Of a DNA stretch of 64,000 nt, positions 17,598 through 28,942 are shown piece by piece. The number at the start of each line of letters is the position of its first letter. Positions within the stretch are counted from its first letter, which is position 1. The notes under the pieces were generated by a model. That model was not told where the DNA came from, made no database searches, and worked only from the letters and a program-made list of their open reading frames with translations. The position numbers were made by a program, and so were the translations under genes. Source of the stretch: Streptococcus cuniculi (GTDB lineage: Bacteria > Bacillota > Bacilli > Lactobacillales > Streptococcaceae); contig NZ_SPPD01000009.1 in assembly GCF_004570575.1 (NCBI RefSeq), positions 1-64,000 of the forward strand, given 5' to 3'.

Positions 17598-20500
17598 TTA
17601 GTCCTTATCCTCTGCTTTTTTCTTTTTCTTCTTGGCAAGGAGAGCTCCGAACAGAATACCTGCACCAAGGAGACCAGCCTGTGAGGAGCTATTCTCACCA
17701 GTATTTGGTAGGCGACGCGTACTACGCTCTTCCATTGTTTCCGATGAAAGCTCACTCATGGATTCAGACACTGATTCACTTACCGATTCTGAAATGGATT
17801 CAGATACAGATTCGCTTACGGATTCGGAAATGGATTCAGACACAGACTCGCTCACTGACTCGGAGATGGATTCGGAAATAGACTCTGAGACAGACTCACT
17901 TACCGATTCTGAGATGGATTCTGATACTGACTCGCTGACGGATTCGGAAATGGATTCTGAGACAGATTCACTTACGGATTCGGAAATAGACTCTGAATCA
18001 GATTCACTCACTGACTCGGAGATGGATTCAGACACTGATTCACTCACTGATTCAGAGATGGACTCGGATACAGATTCGCTGACCGATTCTGAGATGGATT
18101 CCGATACTGACTCGCTAACTGATTCCGAAATGGACTCAGACACAGACTCGCTTACTGATTCAGAGATGGATTCCGATACTGACTCGCTTACTGATTCAGA
18201 GATGGATTCTGATACGGACTCGCTGACTGATTCCGAAATAGACTCAGATACAGATTCACTGATTGATTCAGAAATAGATTCTGACACAGACTCGCTAACT
18301 GATTCTGAAATGGACTCTGAGACTGACTCACTTACGGATTCGGAGATGGATTCTGATACAGATTCGCTGACCGATTCGGAGATTGATTCCGATACTGACT
18401 CGCTAACTGATTCCGAAATGGACTCTGAGATGGATTCACTTACCGATTCAGAGATCGACTCTGAGACAGATTCACTCACTGATTCTGAAATAGATTCTGA
18501 GACTGACTCACTTACCGATTCCGAAATGGACTCAGATACTGACTCGCTTACTGATTCTGAGATGGATTCGCTCACTGATTCGGAAATAGACTCTGAAACG
18601 GATTCGCTTACTGATTCTGAAATGGATTCTGACACAGACTCGCTGACTGACTCGGAGATGGATTCTGAAATAGACTCTGAGACTGACTCACTTACCGATT
18701 CGGAGATGGATTCTGATACAGACTCGCTCACTGATTCGGAGATGGACTCTGATACGGACTCGCTCACTGACTCGGAAATGGACTCTGAGACGGATTCGCT
18801 GACCGATTCTGAGATCGACTCTGATACTGATTCACTCACTGACTCGGAGATGGATTCAGACACAGACTCGCTGACTGACTCTGAGATTGATTCTGATACT
18901 GATTCACTCACTGATTCAGAAATGGATTCGGAAACGGATTCACTTACCGATTCTGAAATAGATTCTGACACAGATTCACTCACTGACTCTGAAATGGACT
19001 CGGAGATGGATTCAGATACTGACTCGCTTACTGATTCAGAGATGGACTCTGAGACGGACTCACTTACTGACTCAGAGATCGATTCTGACACAGACTCACT
19101 TACCGATTCAGAGATAGACTCAGACACTGATTCGCTAACTGATTCCGAAATAGACTCAGATACAGATTCACTGATTGATTCAGAAATAGATTCTGACACA
19201 GACTCACTCACCGATTCCGAAATGGACTCGGAGACAGATTCGCTGACCGATTCGGAGATGGATTCAGATACGGACTCGCTAACTGATTCCGAAATGGACT
19301 CTGACACAGATTCACTCACTGACTCGGAAATCGATTCTGACACAGATTCGCTTACTGACTCGGAGACGGATTCTGATACTGATTCACTTACCGATTCTGA
19401 GATGGACTCGGAGACAGATTCGCTCACTGATTCGGAGATGGACTCGGAGACGGATTCACTTACCGATTCTGAGATAGATTCTGATACAGATTCACTTACT
19501 GACTCAGAGATTGACTCGGAGACGGATTCGCTGACCGATTCGGAGATGGATTCAGACACAGATTCACTTACTGATTCTGAAATGGACTCGGAGACTGACT
19601 CACTCACTGATTCGGAGATGGACTCTGATACGGACTCGCTGACTGATTCCGAAATAGACTCAGATACAGATTCACTGATTGATTCAGAAATAGATTCTGA
19701 CACAGACTCACTCACTGATTCTGAAATAGATTCTGAGACTGACTCACTTACCGATTCCGAAATGGACTCAGATACTGACTCGCTGACTGATTCTGAGATG
19801 GATTCTGAAATGGATTCGCTCACTGATTCGGAAATAGACTCTGAAACGGATTCGCTGACTGATTCTGAAATGGATTCTGACACAGATTCACTCACTGACT
19901 CGGAAATCGATTCTGACACAGATTCACTTACTGATTCTGAAATGGACTCGGAGACTGACTCACTTACTGATTCAGAAATTGACTCGGAGACTGACTCACT
20001 TACCGATTCCGAAATGGATTCTGATACAGATTCACTCACTGATTCTGAAATAGATTCTGATACGGATTCGCTGACCGATTCCGAAATAGACTCAGATACA
20101 GATTCGCTTACGGATTCCGAAATAGACTCAGATACAGATTCGCTTACGGATTCGGAAATTGACTCAGATACAGATTCACTTACCGATTCAGAGATGGATT
20201 CTGATACAGATTCACTTACCGATTCTGAAATTGATTCGGAAACGGATTCACTTATCGATTCTGAAATTGACTCAGATACAGATTCGCTTACTGACTCGGA
20301 AATGGACTCAGACACTGATTCGCTTACTGATTCAGAGATGGACTCTGATACTGACTCACTTACGGATTCAGAGATGGACTCAGAGACAGATTCGCTGACC
20401 GATTCGGAGATTGATTCCGATACTGACTCGCTGACTGACTCAGAAATAGATTCTGACACAGATTCACTTACCGATTCGGAGATGGATTCTGATACAGACT

Positions 20501-23500
20501 CGCTAACTGATTCAGAGATTGATTCAGATACTGATTCGCTTACTGACTCGGAAATGGACTCAGACACGGATTCACTTACCGATTCAGAGATGGATTCTGA
20601 TACTGATTCGCTAACCGATTCTGAAATGGATTCTGATACGGACTCGCTGACTGATTCCGAAATAGACTCAGATACAGATTCACTGATTGATTCAGAAATA
20701 GATTCTGACACAGACTCACTCACCGATTCCGAAATGGACTCGGAGACAGATTCGCTGACCGATTCGGAGATGGATTCAGACACAGATTCACTTACTGATT
20801 CTGAAATGGACTCGGAGACAGACTCACTCACTGATTCTGAGATGGACTCTGATACGGACTCGCTAACTGATTCTGAGATGGATTCAGATACAGACTCACT
20901 CACTGATTCGGAGATGGACTCTGATACGGACTCGCTAACTGATTCTGAGATGGATTCTGAGACGGACTCACTTACCGATTCTGAGATCGACTCTGATACA
21001 GATTCGCTGACGGACTCGGAAATCGATTCTGAAACAGATTCACTTACTGATTCTGAAATGGACTCGGAGACAGACTCACTCACTGATTCTGAGATGGACT
21101 CTGATACGGACTCGCTAACTGATTCTGAGATGGATTCTGATACAGACTCACTCACTGATTCGGAAATAGATTCTGAGACGGATTCACTTACCGATTCTGA
21201 GATGGATTCTGATACTGATTCACTTACTGATTCAGAAATAGACTCTGATACTGATTCGCTGACCGATTCTGAAATAGATTCAGACACTGATTCACTTACC
21301 GATTCTGAAATAGACTCGGAGACGGATTCACTAACTGATTCTGAGATGGATTCTGACACAGATTCACTCACTGATTCTGAAATAGATTCTGATACAGATT
21401 CGCTAACCGATTCGGAAATTGATTCCGATACGGACTCGCTAACTGATTCTGAGATGGATTCACTGACCGATTCAGAGATCGACTCTGAGACAGATTCGCT
21501 TACTGACTCGGAGATGGATTCTGATACAGATTCACTCACTGATTCTGAAATAGATTCTGAGACTGACTCACTTACCGATTCCGAAATGGACTCAGATACT
21601 GACTCGCTAACTGATTCTGAGATGGATTCTGAAATGGATTCGCTCACTGATTCGGAAATAGACTCAGAAACGGATTCGCTAACTGATTCTGAAATAGATT
21701 CTGAGACTGACTCACTTACCGATTCCGAAATGGACTCAGATACTGACTCGCTAACTGATTCTGAGATGGATTCTGAAATGGATTCGCTCACTGATTCGGA
21801 AATAGACTCAGAAACGGATTCGCTAACTGATTCTGAAATAGATTCTGAGACTGACTCACTTACCGATTCCGAAATGGACTCAGATACTGACTCGCTAACT
21901 GATTCTGAGATGGATTCTGAAATGGATTCGCTCACTGATTCGGAAATAGACTCAGAAACGGATTCGCTAACTGATTCTGAAATGGATTCTGACACAGATT
22001 CACTCACTGACTCGGAAATCGATTCTGATACAGATTCACTTACTGATTCTGAAATGGACTCACTGACCGATTCTGAGACAGATTCGCTTACGGATTCGGA
22101 AATGGATTCAGACACAGACTCGCTGACTGACTCGGAGATGGATTCTGAAATAGACTCTGAGACAGACTCACTGACCGATTCTGAGATGGACTCTGATACA
22201 GACTCACTTACCGATTCGGAGATGGATTCCGATACGGACTCGCTCACTGATTCAGAGATGGATTCTGATACAGATTCGCTTACGGATTCGGAAATGGATT
22301 CAGACACAGACTCACTGACCGATTCAGAGATGGACTCTGAGACAGATTCACTCACCGATTCTGAAATGGATTCTGATACAGATTCGCTTACGGATTCGGA
22401 GATTGACTCGGATACTGACTCACTCACCGATTCTGAAATGGATTCTGAAACAGATTCGCTCACTGACTCGGAGATTGACTCTGAGACGGATTCACTTACC
22501 GATTCTGAAATGGACTCGGATACTGACTCACTTACCGATTCCGAAATTGATTCTGATACTGATTCACTCACTGATTCTGAAATTGACTCGGATACAGATT
22601 CGCTCACCGATTCAGAAATTGACTCGGATACTGACTCACTCACCGATTCAGAAATGGATTCTGATACTGACTCACTTACCGATTCGGAGATGGACTCTGA
22701 TACTGATTCACTTACGGATTCCGAAATTGATTCTGAAACTGACTCGATCACCGATTCTGAGATGGATTCTGATACAGATTCACTTACCGATTCTGAAATT
22801 GACTCTGAGATGGATTCACTTACCGATTCTGAAATGGATTCAGATACAGATTCGCTTACGGATTCGGAAATGGACTCACTCACTGAAGTCGAAATCGATT
22901 CAGACACAGATTCACTCATAGATAGGGAAACAGACTCAAAAACTGAGTTAGAAGTTGATTCACTTACCGATTCTGAACGAGAGGTTGACTCAGAGCGTGA
23001 TGTAGATTCGCTGATTGACTCCGCAACCGAATCATAAATTCCCGCATCCACATTCGCCACATTCGCATTCGTAATCACAACATGAGCACGCGCAACGTTT
23101 GTTCCTGCTGGTTGGGTGAAATCGGAGTCGATACTATCATCATTTCCAGCATCGGTAATTGTCACAACATGTCCATTTGGCAAGGTGAACTGCACTAAAT
23201 ACTGACCACTAGGTAATCCGGTAAAAGTATAATTACCATTGGCATCAGTGGTGGTTGTATAGTTAACGCTACCTGTTTCATCCGTTGCTGTAACGGTAAT
23301 GCCTGCTTTACCTACTTCACCATTGCTACGAATCCCATTCTTATCCCCATCCGTCCAAATCTTACCAGTGATTTGATAAGTTGGATCTTTTGGAACAGAC
23401 TTGGCATTGACACCATTGATGTCATAACCAGAGGCAGCCGTTGAAGAATCCCCTGCCACAATATAGGTCTTACCATAACGACCATTGTATTGGTCCGCTC

Positions 23501-24926
23501 CCGATTCATACATGTTAGCACTCTTAGAGGTCGCACCGATAATACTAATTCTCAAATTGGCTAAATCACTCGGTCGTCCAGTATAGGCCGTGGTAAAGGT
23601 AAAGGTATGCGGTCCGACCCCAGCAGTACTGCGCGACACATACTGAGTTCCCGTTTTCCTTGCACGTGTTGAACTAGCTGTTCCTGCATTGTGTGCTTGC
23701 TGATAGGTAACTTTGTTAGTTGCCTGTCCATCAATCTTAACATTCGTTGGTTCCCCTAGGTTAGGGTCATTCGTTGTATCGATGTATAAACCTGTATACC
23801 CTCCCTTATTTTTCCAATCAGCTTGGGTTAATACAGAACTAGCATCATATTTGACCGTCCATGTGATTTGCTTCGTTGCTGAATCATATACTGCTGTAAT
23901 TCCTGTAATAGTGTTGGTATATCGCCTATTCCCACCACTCCAGATATACGAATGACTCTTGTCTGAAAAATCACCAATACTAAAGGTCGTCTTTGTTCCA
24001 CTTGTCGTAGCTCGTGACACACGGACACGTGCACGGACTGGTGTTTCTTCTGTTGCAGATTTAGAGGCAATGGTTTGTTTTAAGGACTTGTCCATTGCAG
24101 CCATTGCAGCCTGCAATTGATTGGCTTGGGTCACATCAAACGTGCCACCTGATAGTAACCCCTGTGCCTCAAGAATCAAGCGATAAGCTAAGCCAGCTTC
24201 TGCAATATTCTTGCTCACTGCATCTTTGTAGGTTTTATTCAGCGTATCTAAGGCCGCCCTAAGCTCAGCCTCGGCTTGCTCATCTTGCGAAACTGCACTA
24301 CGAGTTCCTTCGTCTTTTCTATCCGTCGCCTGGCTCTCAGAATGACTTACACTCTCTGGCGCTGAGCCGGATTCACTCTCCGATTCAGACAAAGAAATAG
24401 ACTCACTAGCGGACTCGCTGACGGATTCAGATATGGATTCACTGACTGACTCTGAGAACGAAACAGAGACACTTTCAGATACGGATGTGCTTTCAGAACC
24501 TTCAGAGACGATGATGGAAGCACTCTCTTCTACAATCGTCTCTGTTTCGTTTTCATCAACTGGCGCTACTGTACCTGACTCCGTATCTTTTGGTAAGGCT
24601 ACTTCATCTGTTCCAATTACTGTATTAACAGGTGTCTCTGTTGCTACGACGGTATCATCCGCGTAAACACCCGTCATCTCTAGCGCACCAGCACCAGCCA
24701 GTGCTCCCAGAGCAGCCGCTCCTTTGAGGATGGTACTTGCAGAAATCGTCGCTGGAGTAAGGTCATCTACTCGTACGGTTTTCTCAGCTTCCCCACCACG
24801 TATCAAACGGATTAGTCCGATTTGTGACATAATCGTTCTAACCCAATGCTTTCCAGATTTGTGCATTTTCACCCGCGTTTTACGCGAGGACTCGCTATAG
24901 CCATGTTTATTCAGTTTATTACTCAT
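17598..24926 (-). CDS. Serine-rich repeat cell-wall adhesin (SRRP; GspB/PsrP/Srr/Fap1-type)
   Basis: 2442 residues. (1) Long signal with the KxYKxGKxW-type motif KMHKSGKHW (20-28) and hydrophobic core 66-86, likely cleaved after VYA89. (2) Short Ser-rich region, about 141-198. (3) Non-repetitive binding region, about 211-515, including a helical part and a Tyr/Thr-rich beta part. (4) A SdrD-B-like beta-sandwich, about 515-628 ([30 protein letters not shown]). (5) A huge second Ser-rich region, about 631-2390, built on [12 protein letters not shown]. (6) LPNTG (2406-2410), membrane helix and Lys-rich tail for sortase. It is the substrate of the adjacent glycosylation and accessory-Sec genes. 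The ligand cannot be predicted. ATG start with AAAGG upstream. Confidence 0.96.
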   Translation of the reverse strand: MSNKLNKHGYSESSRKTRVKMHKSGKHWVRTIMSQIGLIRLIRGGEAEKTVRVDDLTPATISASTILKGAAALGALAGAGALEMTGVYADDTVVATETPVNTVIGTDEVALPKDTESGTVAPVDENETETIVEESASIIVSEGSESTSVSESVSVSFSESVSESISESVSESASESISLSESESESGSAPESVSHSESQATDRKDEGTRSAVSQDEQAEAELRAALDTLNKTYKDAVSKNIAEAGLAYRLILEAQGLLSGGTFDVTQANQLQAAMAAMDKSLKQTIASKSATEETPVRARVRVSRATTSGTKTTFSIGDFSDKSHSYIWSGGNRRYTNTITGITAVYDSATKQITWTVKYDASSVLTQADWKNKGGYTGLYIDTTNDPNLGEPTNVKIDGQATNKVTYQQAHNAGTASSTRARKTGTQYVSRSTAGVGPHTFTFTTAYTGRPSDLANLRISIIGATSKSANMYESGADQYNGRYGKTYIVAGDSSTAASGYDINGVNAKSVPKDPTYQITGKIWTDGDKNGIRSNGEVGKAGITVTATDETGSVNYTTTTDANGNYTFTGLPSGQYLVQFTLPNGHVVTITDAGNDDSIDSDFTQPAGTNVARAHVVITNANVANVDAGIYDSVAESISESTSRSESTSRSESVSESTSNSVFESVSLSMSESVSESISTSVSESISESVSESVSESISESVSESISESISESVSESVSESISESVIESVSESISESVSESVSESISESVSESVSESISESVSESVSESISESVSESVSESISESVSESVSESISESVSESVSESISESVSESVSESISESVSESVSESISESVSESVSESISESVSESVSESISESVSESVSESISESVSESVSESISESVSESVSESISESVSESVSESISESVSESVSESISESVSESVSESISESISESVSESVSESISESVSESVSESVSESISESVSESVSESISESVSESVSESISESVSESVSESISESVSESISESISESVSESVSESISESVSESVSESISESVSESVSESISESVSESISESISESVSESVSESISESVSESVSESISESVSESVSESISESVSESISESISESVSESVSESISESVSESVSESISESVSESVSESISESVSESVSESISESVSESISESVSESVSESISESVSESVSESISESVSESVSESISESVSESVSESISESVSESVSESISESVSESVSESISESVSESVSESISESVSESVSESISESVSESVSESISESVSESVSESISESVSESVSESISESVSESVSESISESVSESVSESISESVSESVSESISESVSESVSESISESVSESVSESISESVSESVSESISESVSESVSESISESVSESVSESISESVSESVSESISESVSESVSESISESISESVSESISESVSESVSESISESVSESVSESISESVSESVSESISESVSESVSESISESVSESVSESISESVSESVSESISESVSESVSESISESVSESVSESISESVSESVSESISESVSESVSESISESVSESVSESISESISESVSESISESVSESVSESISESVSESVSESISESVSESVSESISESVSESVSESISESVSESVSESISESVSESVSESISESVSESVSESISESVSESVSESISESVSESVSESISESVSESVSESISESVSESVSESISESVSESISESISESVSESVSESISESVSESVSESISESVSESVSESISESISESVSESISESVSESVSESISESVSESVSESISESVSESVSESISESVSESVSESISESVSESVSESISESVSESVSESISESVSESVSESISESVSESVSESVSESVSESVSESISESVSESVSESISESVSESVSESISESVSESVSESISESVSESVSESISESISESVSESISESVSESVSESISESVSESVSESISESVSESVSESISESVSESVSESISESISESVSESVSESISESVSESVSESISESVSESVSESISESVSESVSESISESVSESVSESISESVSESVSESISESVSESVSESISESVSESVSESISESVSESVSESISESISESVSESVSESISESVSESVSESISESVSESISESVSESVSESISESVSESVSESISESVSESVSESISESVSESISESISESVSESVSESISESVSESVSESISESVSESVSESISESVSESVSESISESISESVSESISESVSESVSESISESVSESVSESISESVSESVSESISESVSESVSESISESVSESVSESISESVSESVSESISESVSESDSESISESVSESVSESISESVSESVSESISESVSESVSESISESISESVSESVSESISESVSESVSESISESVSESVSESMSELSSETMEERSTRRLPNTGENSSSQAGLLGAGILFGALLAKKKKKKAEDKD
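17757..23030 (-). repeat. 5.3-kb serine-rich minisatellite (36-bp / 12-residue unit)
   Basis: Nearly uninterrupted repetition of a 36-bp unit encoding [12 protein letters not shown], with occasional 24-bp deletion forms ([16 protein letters not shown]) and rare changes (a Val-to-Asp, an Ile, Met). Ser codons alternate between TCN and AGY types, so DNA copies differ although the peptide does not. Such a tract is prone to length change and assembly collapse. Confidence 0.95.
21541..21972. repeat. Three perfect 144-bp tandem copies inside the SRR tract
   Basis: Copies start at 21541, 21685 and 21829 and end at 21972. By eye they are identical base for base, each encoding 48 residues (four 12-residue units, one shortened and one Ile variant balancing). 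The surrounding units differ at many synonymous sites, so this is a recent duplication. Related diverged versions occur near 18482 and 19720. Confidence 0.85.
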
Positions 24927-24979
24927 TGTAGCCTTTCCACTTAATATTATGATTTATACGAAAAAGTATATACCGTACT

Positions 24980-25008
24980 ATTATACCCCCCCCCCCCGAT
25001 TTTTGCAA
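24980..25008 (-). promoter_or_regulatory. Adhesin promoter with 12-G tract in the -35/-10 spacer
   Basis: On the minus strand: -35 TTGCAA (25003-25008), spacer AAATC plus G12 (24986-25002, exactly 17 bp), and a perfect -10 TATAAT (24980-24985). The adhesin ATG is 54 bp downstream. Seventeen is the optimal spacer, so the sequenced state should be ON. Slippage in the G-tract would change the spacing and promoter strength. Confidence 0.85.
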
Positions 25009-25108
25009 GTATTTTCTCTTGTTTCATGTACTTTTTTTGTGTTTTTCTGAAATATTTTCCTCTGTCTTACATGTTATCAATCTTTTAAGGCTATTTTTAT
25101 ATTCCCCA

Positions 25109-25264
25109 ATAAAAATCAAAATCTGATTAGGCAACGAAGCCGCAGATAGTTGAAATAGTTGAGAACTATTTCAAGTTGGAAATAAAAAAAGGACCTACTT
25201 TTCTCAACAGTTCAGCAAGGCGAGTATAACGACATCAGAGTTTGATTTTTGACGAGTATTAGGC
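25109..25264. repeat. BOX-like element, full copy (154 bp)
   Basis: Left end AAAAATCAAAATCTGATTAG with GGCAACGAAG, middle hairpin GAAATAGTT/AACTATTTC, and right end CAAGGCGAGTATAACGACATC ... TTTGATTTTTGACGAGTATT. The overall plan is that of the pneumococcal BOX element (boxA, boxB stem, boxC), but the sequence differs. A same-length inverted copy is at 42857-43011. It sits upstream of the adhesin promoter. Confidence 0.75.
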
Positions 25265-25267
25265 ATA

Positions 25268-25293
25268 GAAAAAGAGTAGATGATCATCCACTC
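25268..25293 (-). terminator. Terminator after the glycosyltransferase genes
   Basis: Minus strand GAGTGGATGA/TCATCTACTC hairpin followed by TTTTT, 42 bp after the GT2 stop. It separates the four-gene glycosyltransferase unit from the adhesin, which has its own promoter. Confidence 0.8.
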
Positions 25294-25335
25294 CCTATCT
25301 AGTCACATAAACTATAAACTTCTACATCAACCTAC

Positions 25336-26214
25336 TCATTTGCACCACTTCTCCAGAATATTGAGTTTTTGGAGGCATTTTTGATAGGCCTGTACCTCGC
25401 CAGCTTCTAAAAAATACGATTTGTGTTTCTCTAAACGCCAGCGATAAGCACGCAACTCAGCAGCAACATCAAAACCAATCAATGACAGCAGGGTCACGCG
25501 CTCCTCAATGCTCTTTAAGGGAAAGACCGACCCCATATCCACCGTCTTGGTCACGCTGGTCTCACGCTTACGGTGGTAGTATAGACCCATGTGACGATAG
25601 ACAATCCGATCCGCCATCAGATAAAGCTTCCATGTCGTGTAGTCATCCTCAACCTTTTCGTCTTCTGGATAGACAATATTTTCAAACAGGCTAGCCTTAT
25701 ACAATTTACACCACGGCACTGTGAAGCATTGACTAAAGGCAAATTTCCCTTCATACTGCATCTCAAACCATTCATTGGGAGTATAGACTTTCTGAAAATA
25801 GTCCTCCTCCGTCACATGAAAGCGAAATACACTCGTCTCATCTATAAACTCCGTAAAATTCGCAATTGCAATATCACTGCCTGTCTCCGTCAACGCTTGA
25901 TATAAGCGTTCAATGTGATCCAACTCCAGCCAGTCATCATTGTCAACAAACAAGACATAGTCTCCTGTAATAAGTGGCAGGGCAGTATTGCGCGCCGCAC
26001 CGACACCACTACCGCCTAGCTTTTTATGTACCAACCGCACTCGCTGATCTCTTTGGCGATACTGCTCACAAATGACTGCTGACCCATCCGTTGACCCGTC
26101 ATTGATGAGAAGAATCTCAAGATTCCGATACGTCTGACGCACGATACTCTCCAAGCACGGCTCCAAATAGGGACCTGCATTGAAAATGGGGACAATAACC
26201 GTTACCTTTTCCAC
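25336..26214 (-). CDS. GT2-family glycosyltransferase (SRR glycan extension)
   Basis: 292 residues, GT-A fold. N-terminal VTVIVPIFNAGPYLEPCLES, NDGSTDGS and the metal-binding VDNDDW (DXD-type, about residues 92-97) are all present. The GTG start overlaps the RBS region after dGT1 (2-bp gap). The last ~60 residues (ERVTLLSLIGFDVAAELRAY...) align with the C-termini of the dGT1 and of the other GT2 gene, so the three share an ancestor. Probable role is adding a sugar to the glycan on the adhesin; donor unknown. Confidence 0.88.
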   Translation of the reverse strand: MEKVTVIVPIFNAGPYLEPCLESIVRQTYRNLEILLINDGSTDGSAVICEQYRQRDQRVRLVHKKLGGSGVGAARNTALPLITGDYVLFVDNDDWLELDHIERLYQALTETGSDIAIANFTEFIDETSVFRFHVTEEDYFQKVYTPNEWFEMQYEGKFAFSQCFTVPWCKLYKASLFENIVYPEDEKVEDDYTTWKLYLMADRIVYRHMGLYYHRKRETSVTKTVDMGSVFPLKSIEERVTLLSLIGFDVAAELRAYRWRLEKHKSYFLEAGEVQAYQKCLQKLNILEKWCK

Positions 26215-26216
26215 AC

Positions 26217-27962
26217 TTACTCCCCCTTTTGATAATGCTCAATCAGATCTAGCTTCGTGGACAATTGACGATACAAGCCAATCTGCCCTGCCCTCAAACT
26301 ATCTGCCTGACATTTTTTCAAACGCTTGATATAGGAATCTCGATGCTCTGTCACATCATACCCCAAGGTCGCAAGAAGTGCAAGCCGCTCCTCCGCATTG
26401 CTGATCATTGATGCAATGTCCTCTAGCATACCACTCCGGGACAGCCCCTCGCTCCGCTGTGAATAGTAGTAGGAGCCCTGATTGATAAAGGCAATCTTTG
26501 AAGCCTTTAAATAGAGCTTATAAATCGTCGCATCATCTTCACGCAAGCGTCCCACTGGGAAATAAACACCGTCAAATAATTCGCGTTTGAACAACTTCAA
26601 CGGCGAGAAGGTAAAGGTCAAATAAAGGTTGTATCTCGCTGTATTTTCTTGATTGAGCCACTCTTCTACCGTATAGGTCTTTTCAAAATACATCTCAGAA
26701 GTGATGGAGAATAGAAAACTCTGGCGTTCCTCATTGAAAGAATTAAAGTTACAAATCGAAATATCTGCTTTATTTTCCACCAAAGCTCTATGAAGCTCAT
26801 ACAGATAATAGTCCTCTACAAAATCATCGGAGTCTACAAAGGTAATATAACGCCCTCTTGTCTGCTCTACTCCATGATTGCGGGCAGCAGAGGGACCTGC
26901 ATTTTCTTGATGGAAGACACGAATCCGCACATCCTTTCTCGCATACTCCTCGCAGATTTCCGCACTCCTATCTGTCGAACCATCATTGACAAGCACCAAT
27001 TCAAAATCCGTGTAGGTCTGTTTTAACAATGAATCCAGACACCGTCTCAGATAGGATTCCACATTATAGACAGGCACAATCACACTAATCATCTCTGACT
27101 GACTCACCAGTTCCTCCTCTTTTTTCTCCCATTCAATCCCGACGGTCGCAACGACCTGACGGTTATAGTCTGCATCATCTTGCAGCACAATTTGTTCATC
27201 ATAGTTGTGCTCTGCCGTATGCTTATGGGCTAACTTCACCTTATGAGATGCTTTCATCTGATACCACTCATACTCTGAATCGATGTGTCCTAGATCAATC
27301 GCCTGATACCCTCGCTTCATCAAATCATAAGCCAACACCTTAGCCGTCGGCCCCAGCATGAGAATAACGAGTTTTCCTTCCACATGTTCCAGTAGCCGCT
27401 CCATGATTTCATCATAGTTCGCAAAGGCATTGTGAGAAGGACAGACAATCCGTGAAACAGACTGCGCGCCAGCAAATAAATCATTTCCCACACCCGAGCG
27501 TGATGTTTCTCCCTCAACAATCAAAATATCTCGTCCCTGCCACAATCCTTTAATTGCCGAAAAATACACATCAGACAAGGACTTGTCCTGCAAATCAATA
27601 TAAGGGCGTGACAAGAAGGTCGAACCGTACCATTCTGACTGACACTCTTTTTCATAGAAATCCCGATACCGCTCAAAATGAGAGGCCCAAAAGACCTGAG
27701 CATTCCGATTGTAGCGCTCTAAATGCTGAAAAACATCTGGCAAACAGACCACTAACTCCTCACTACTTGGCACCTGCAAGATGAGCTTCAACGCCCGCGC
27801 CAGTTGCTCATCATGGTCCTGATAAGGAATGCCTCGTCCATTGATTAAATCAATCTCCCCATCTCCAAAGCGAACAACCGATGCTCCGTGTTCCTGAATA
27901 TAGTGCAGACTATCCAAAATAGGACGAACTTTTATGTCTGATAACGATCTTTTCTTAGTCAC
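26217..27962 (-). CDS. Dual glycosyltransferase dGT1 (GT-D + GT2)
   Basis: About 581 residues from a GTG ([11 protein letters not shown]) that has GAGGTG just upstream and overlaps the gtf3 stop by 8 bp. An ATG at 27983 would add seven residues and lacks an RBS. The N-terminal DUF1792/GT-D domain (about 10-260) holds [15 protein letters not shown] with the DxE-type DGE. The GT2 domain begins near 292 ([34 protein letters not shown]). This is the arrangement of S. parasanguinis dGT1, which adds glucose and then a further sugar to Fap1 glycans. Confidence 0.9.
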   Translation of the reverse strand: MTKKRSLSDIKVRPILDSLHYIQEHGASVVRFGDGEIDLINGRGIPYQDHDEQLARALKLILQVPSSEELVVCLPDVFQHLERYNRNAQVFWASHFERYRDFYEKECQSEWYGSTFLSRPYIDLQDKSLSDVYFSAIKGLWQGRDILIVEGETSRSGVGNDLFAGAQSVSRIVCPSHNAFANYDEIMERLLEHVEGKLVILMLGPTAKVLAYDLMKRGYQAIDLGHIDSEYEWYQMKASHKVKLAHKHTAEHNYDEQIVLQDDADYNRQVVATVGIEWEKKEEELVSQSEMISVIVPVYNVESYLRRCLDSLLKQTYTDFELVLVNDGSTDRSAEICEEYARKDVRIRVFHQENAGPSAARNHGVEQTRGRYITFVDSDDFVEDYYLYELHRALVENKADISICNFNSFNEERQSFLFSITSEMYFEKTYTVEEWLNQENTARYNLYLTFTFSPLKLFKRELFDGVYFPVGRLREDDATIYKLYLKASKIAFINQGSYYYSQRSEGLSRSGMLEDIASMISNAEERLALLATLGYDVTEHRDSYIKRLKKCQADSLRAGQIGLYRQLSTKLDLIEHYQKGE

Positions 27963-28941
27963 ACAACACCTCAAATACTGCATTTGTCAATAATCTACGC
28001 GTAAAATACCCCTCACGCAATAAGGGATTAAACTGCCGAACCCGCTCCACCATTTCCTGATAGGTCGCTTCCGTCATTCCTTGAATGACTTCTACGACCT
28101 CCTCCAGACTCTCTACAACAAAACCTAGCTGATTGTTCTCAATAATCGCTTGATTGGCAATTCCTTTTTGCACAAAGACTGGAATCCCCGCTGCAAGAAA
28201 ACTCCCTAACTTATGGGGGCAATATAGCTTCTGATACCCCTTATCACGATCATCCATCCAGACTAGCCCAAAACCACCCTTAGATAACTCTAAAAGCAAC
28301 TGCTCATCTGGCAGGTAAGAAACATGTCGCACCTGCTCAGGTAACTGTTCTGCCCGTCTGGAGTAGAGTTGCAACGGTACCTCGTAATTCCATGACTTCA
28401 CAAAGCTAAATCGCTCTGGATCTCCCGGAAAATGAATCTCTCTCTTCAAAGTTGCAGGATAGGAGGTCACTGTCGTTGGATGATCCCACATCCCTTGAAT
28501 CAAGGTCTTTTCAACCGTCAAACCATAGCCACGCAAGGCGTCTATCATCTCTTGACTCGGCGCAACAATCAAGTCAGCCTTGTTATAATAGGCAATCGTC
28601 CGATCCATAAGATAGAAATTCCCCGCAAACATCAGAGGGACGACATCATGGATAAAAATGACAATCTTAATCCGATACTGTCTTAGCTTATCCATTACTT
28701 TCTCATCAAATGCGGTCGTATTCCAGGTCGGCGTCTGAAAAATGACTACATCCCCATGATGAAGCCCTGCGACAATGCCATCCAAGCGCTTGCTCAATTC
28801 CGCTGGACTATCTGCAGCCATTTGGTAGCAGTAGATTCCCAATTCACGAAAACCTAGCCTCGTCGCAATATCTGTCACCATATTTTGCGCCATGGAGGCT
28901 GTCCCTGCCAATCCGTTTATATTTGTAATGTATACTTTCAT
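27955..28941 (-). CDS. gtf3: Gtf3, SRR glycan glucosyltransferase
   Basis: 328 residues starting [20 protein letters not shown], the conserved Gtf3 N-terminus (nucleotide-binding GT-B fold, GT113/galactofuranosyltransferase-like). In Fap1 and related systems it adds the second sugar, glucose on GlcNAc, after GtfA/Gtf[11 protein letters not shown] and [12 protein letters not shown] motifs support the family. Lies 1 bp after the upstream GT2 stop. Confidence 0.92.
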   Translation of the reverse strand: MKVYITNINGLAGTASMAQNMVTDIATRLGFRELGIYCYQMAADSPAELSKRLDGIVAGLHHGDVVIFQTPTWNTTAFDEKVMDKLRQYRIKIVIFIHDVVPLMFAGNFYLMDRTIAYYNKADLIVAPSQEMIDALRGYGLTVEKTLIQGMWDHPTTVTSYPATLKREIHFPGDPERFSFVKSWNYEVPLQLYSRRAEQLPEQVRHVSYLPDEQLLLELSKGGFGLVWMDDRDKGYQKLYCPHKLGSFLAAGIPVFVQKGIANQAIIENNQLGFVVESLEEVVEVIQGMTEATYQEMVERVRQFNPLLREGYFTRRLLTNAVFEVLCD

Positions 28942-28942
28942 T

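Noticed and set aside
17757..23030. CRISPR-like array
   Set aside because: Regular 36-bp periodicity is coding repeat of the adhesin, without unique spacers or cas genes.
17632..23037. 1801-codon open frame antisense to the SRR tract, rich in [10 protein letters not shown]
   Set aside because: It mirrors the 36-bp repeat: a repeat unit without stops in one antisense frame stays open over any length. It has no RBS, no signal peptide and no end domain, and the sense frame has signal, LPNTG and operon context.
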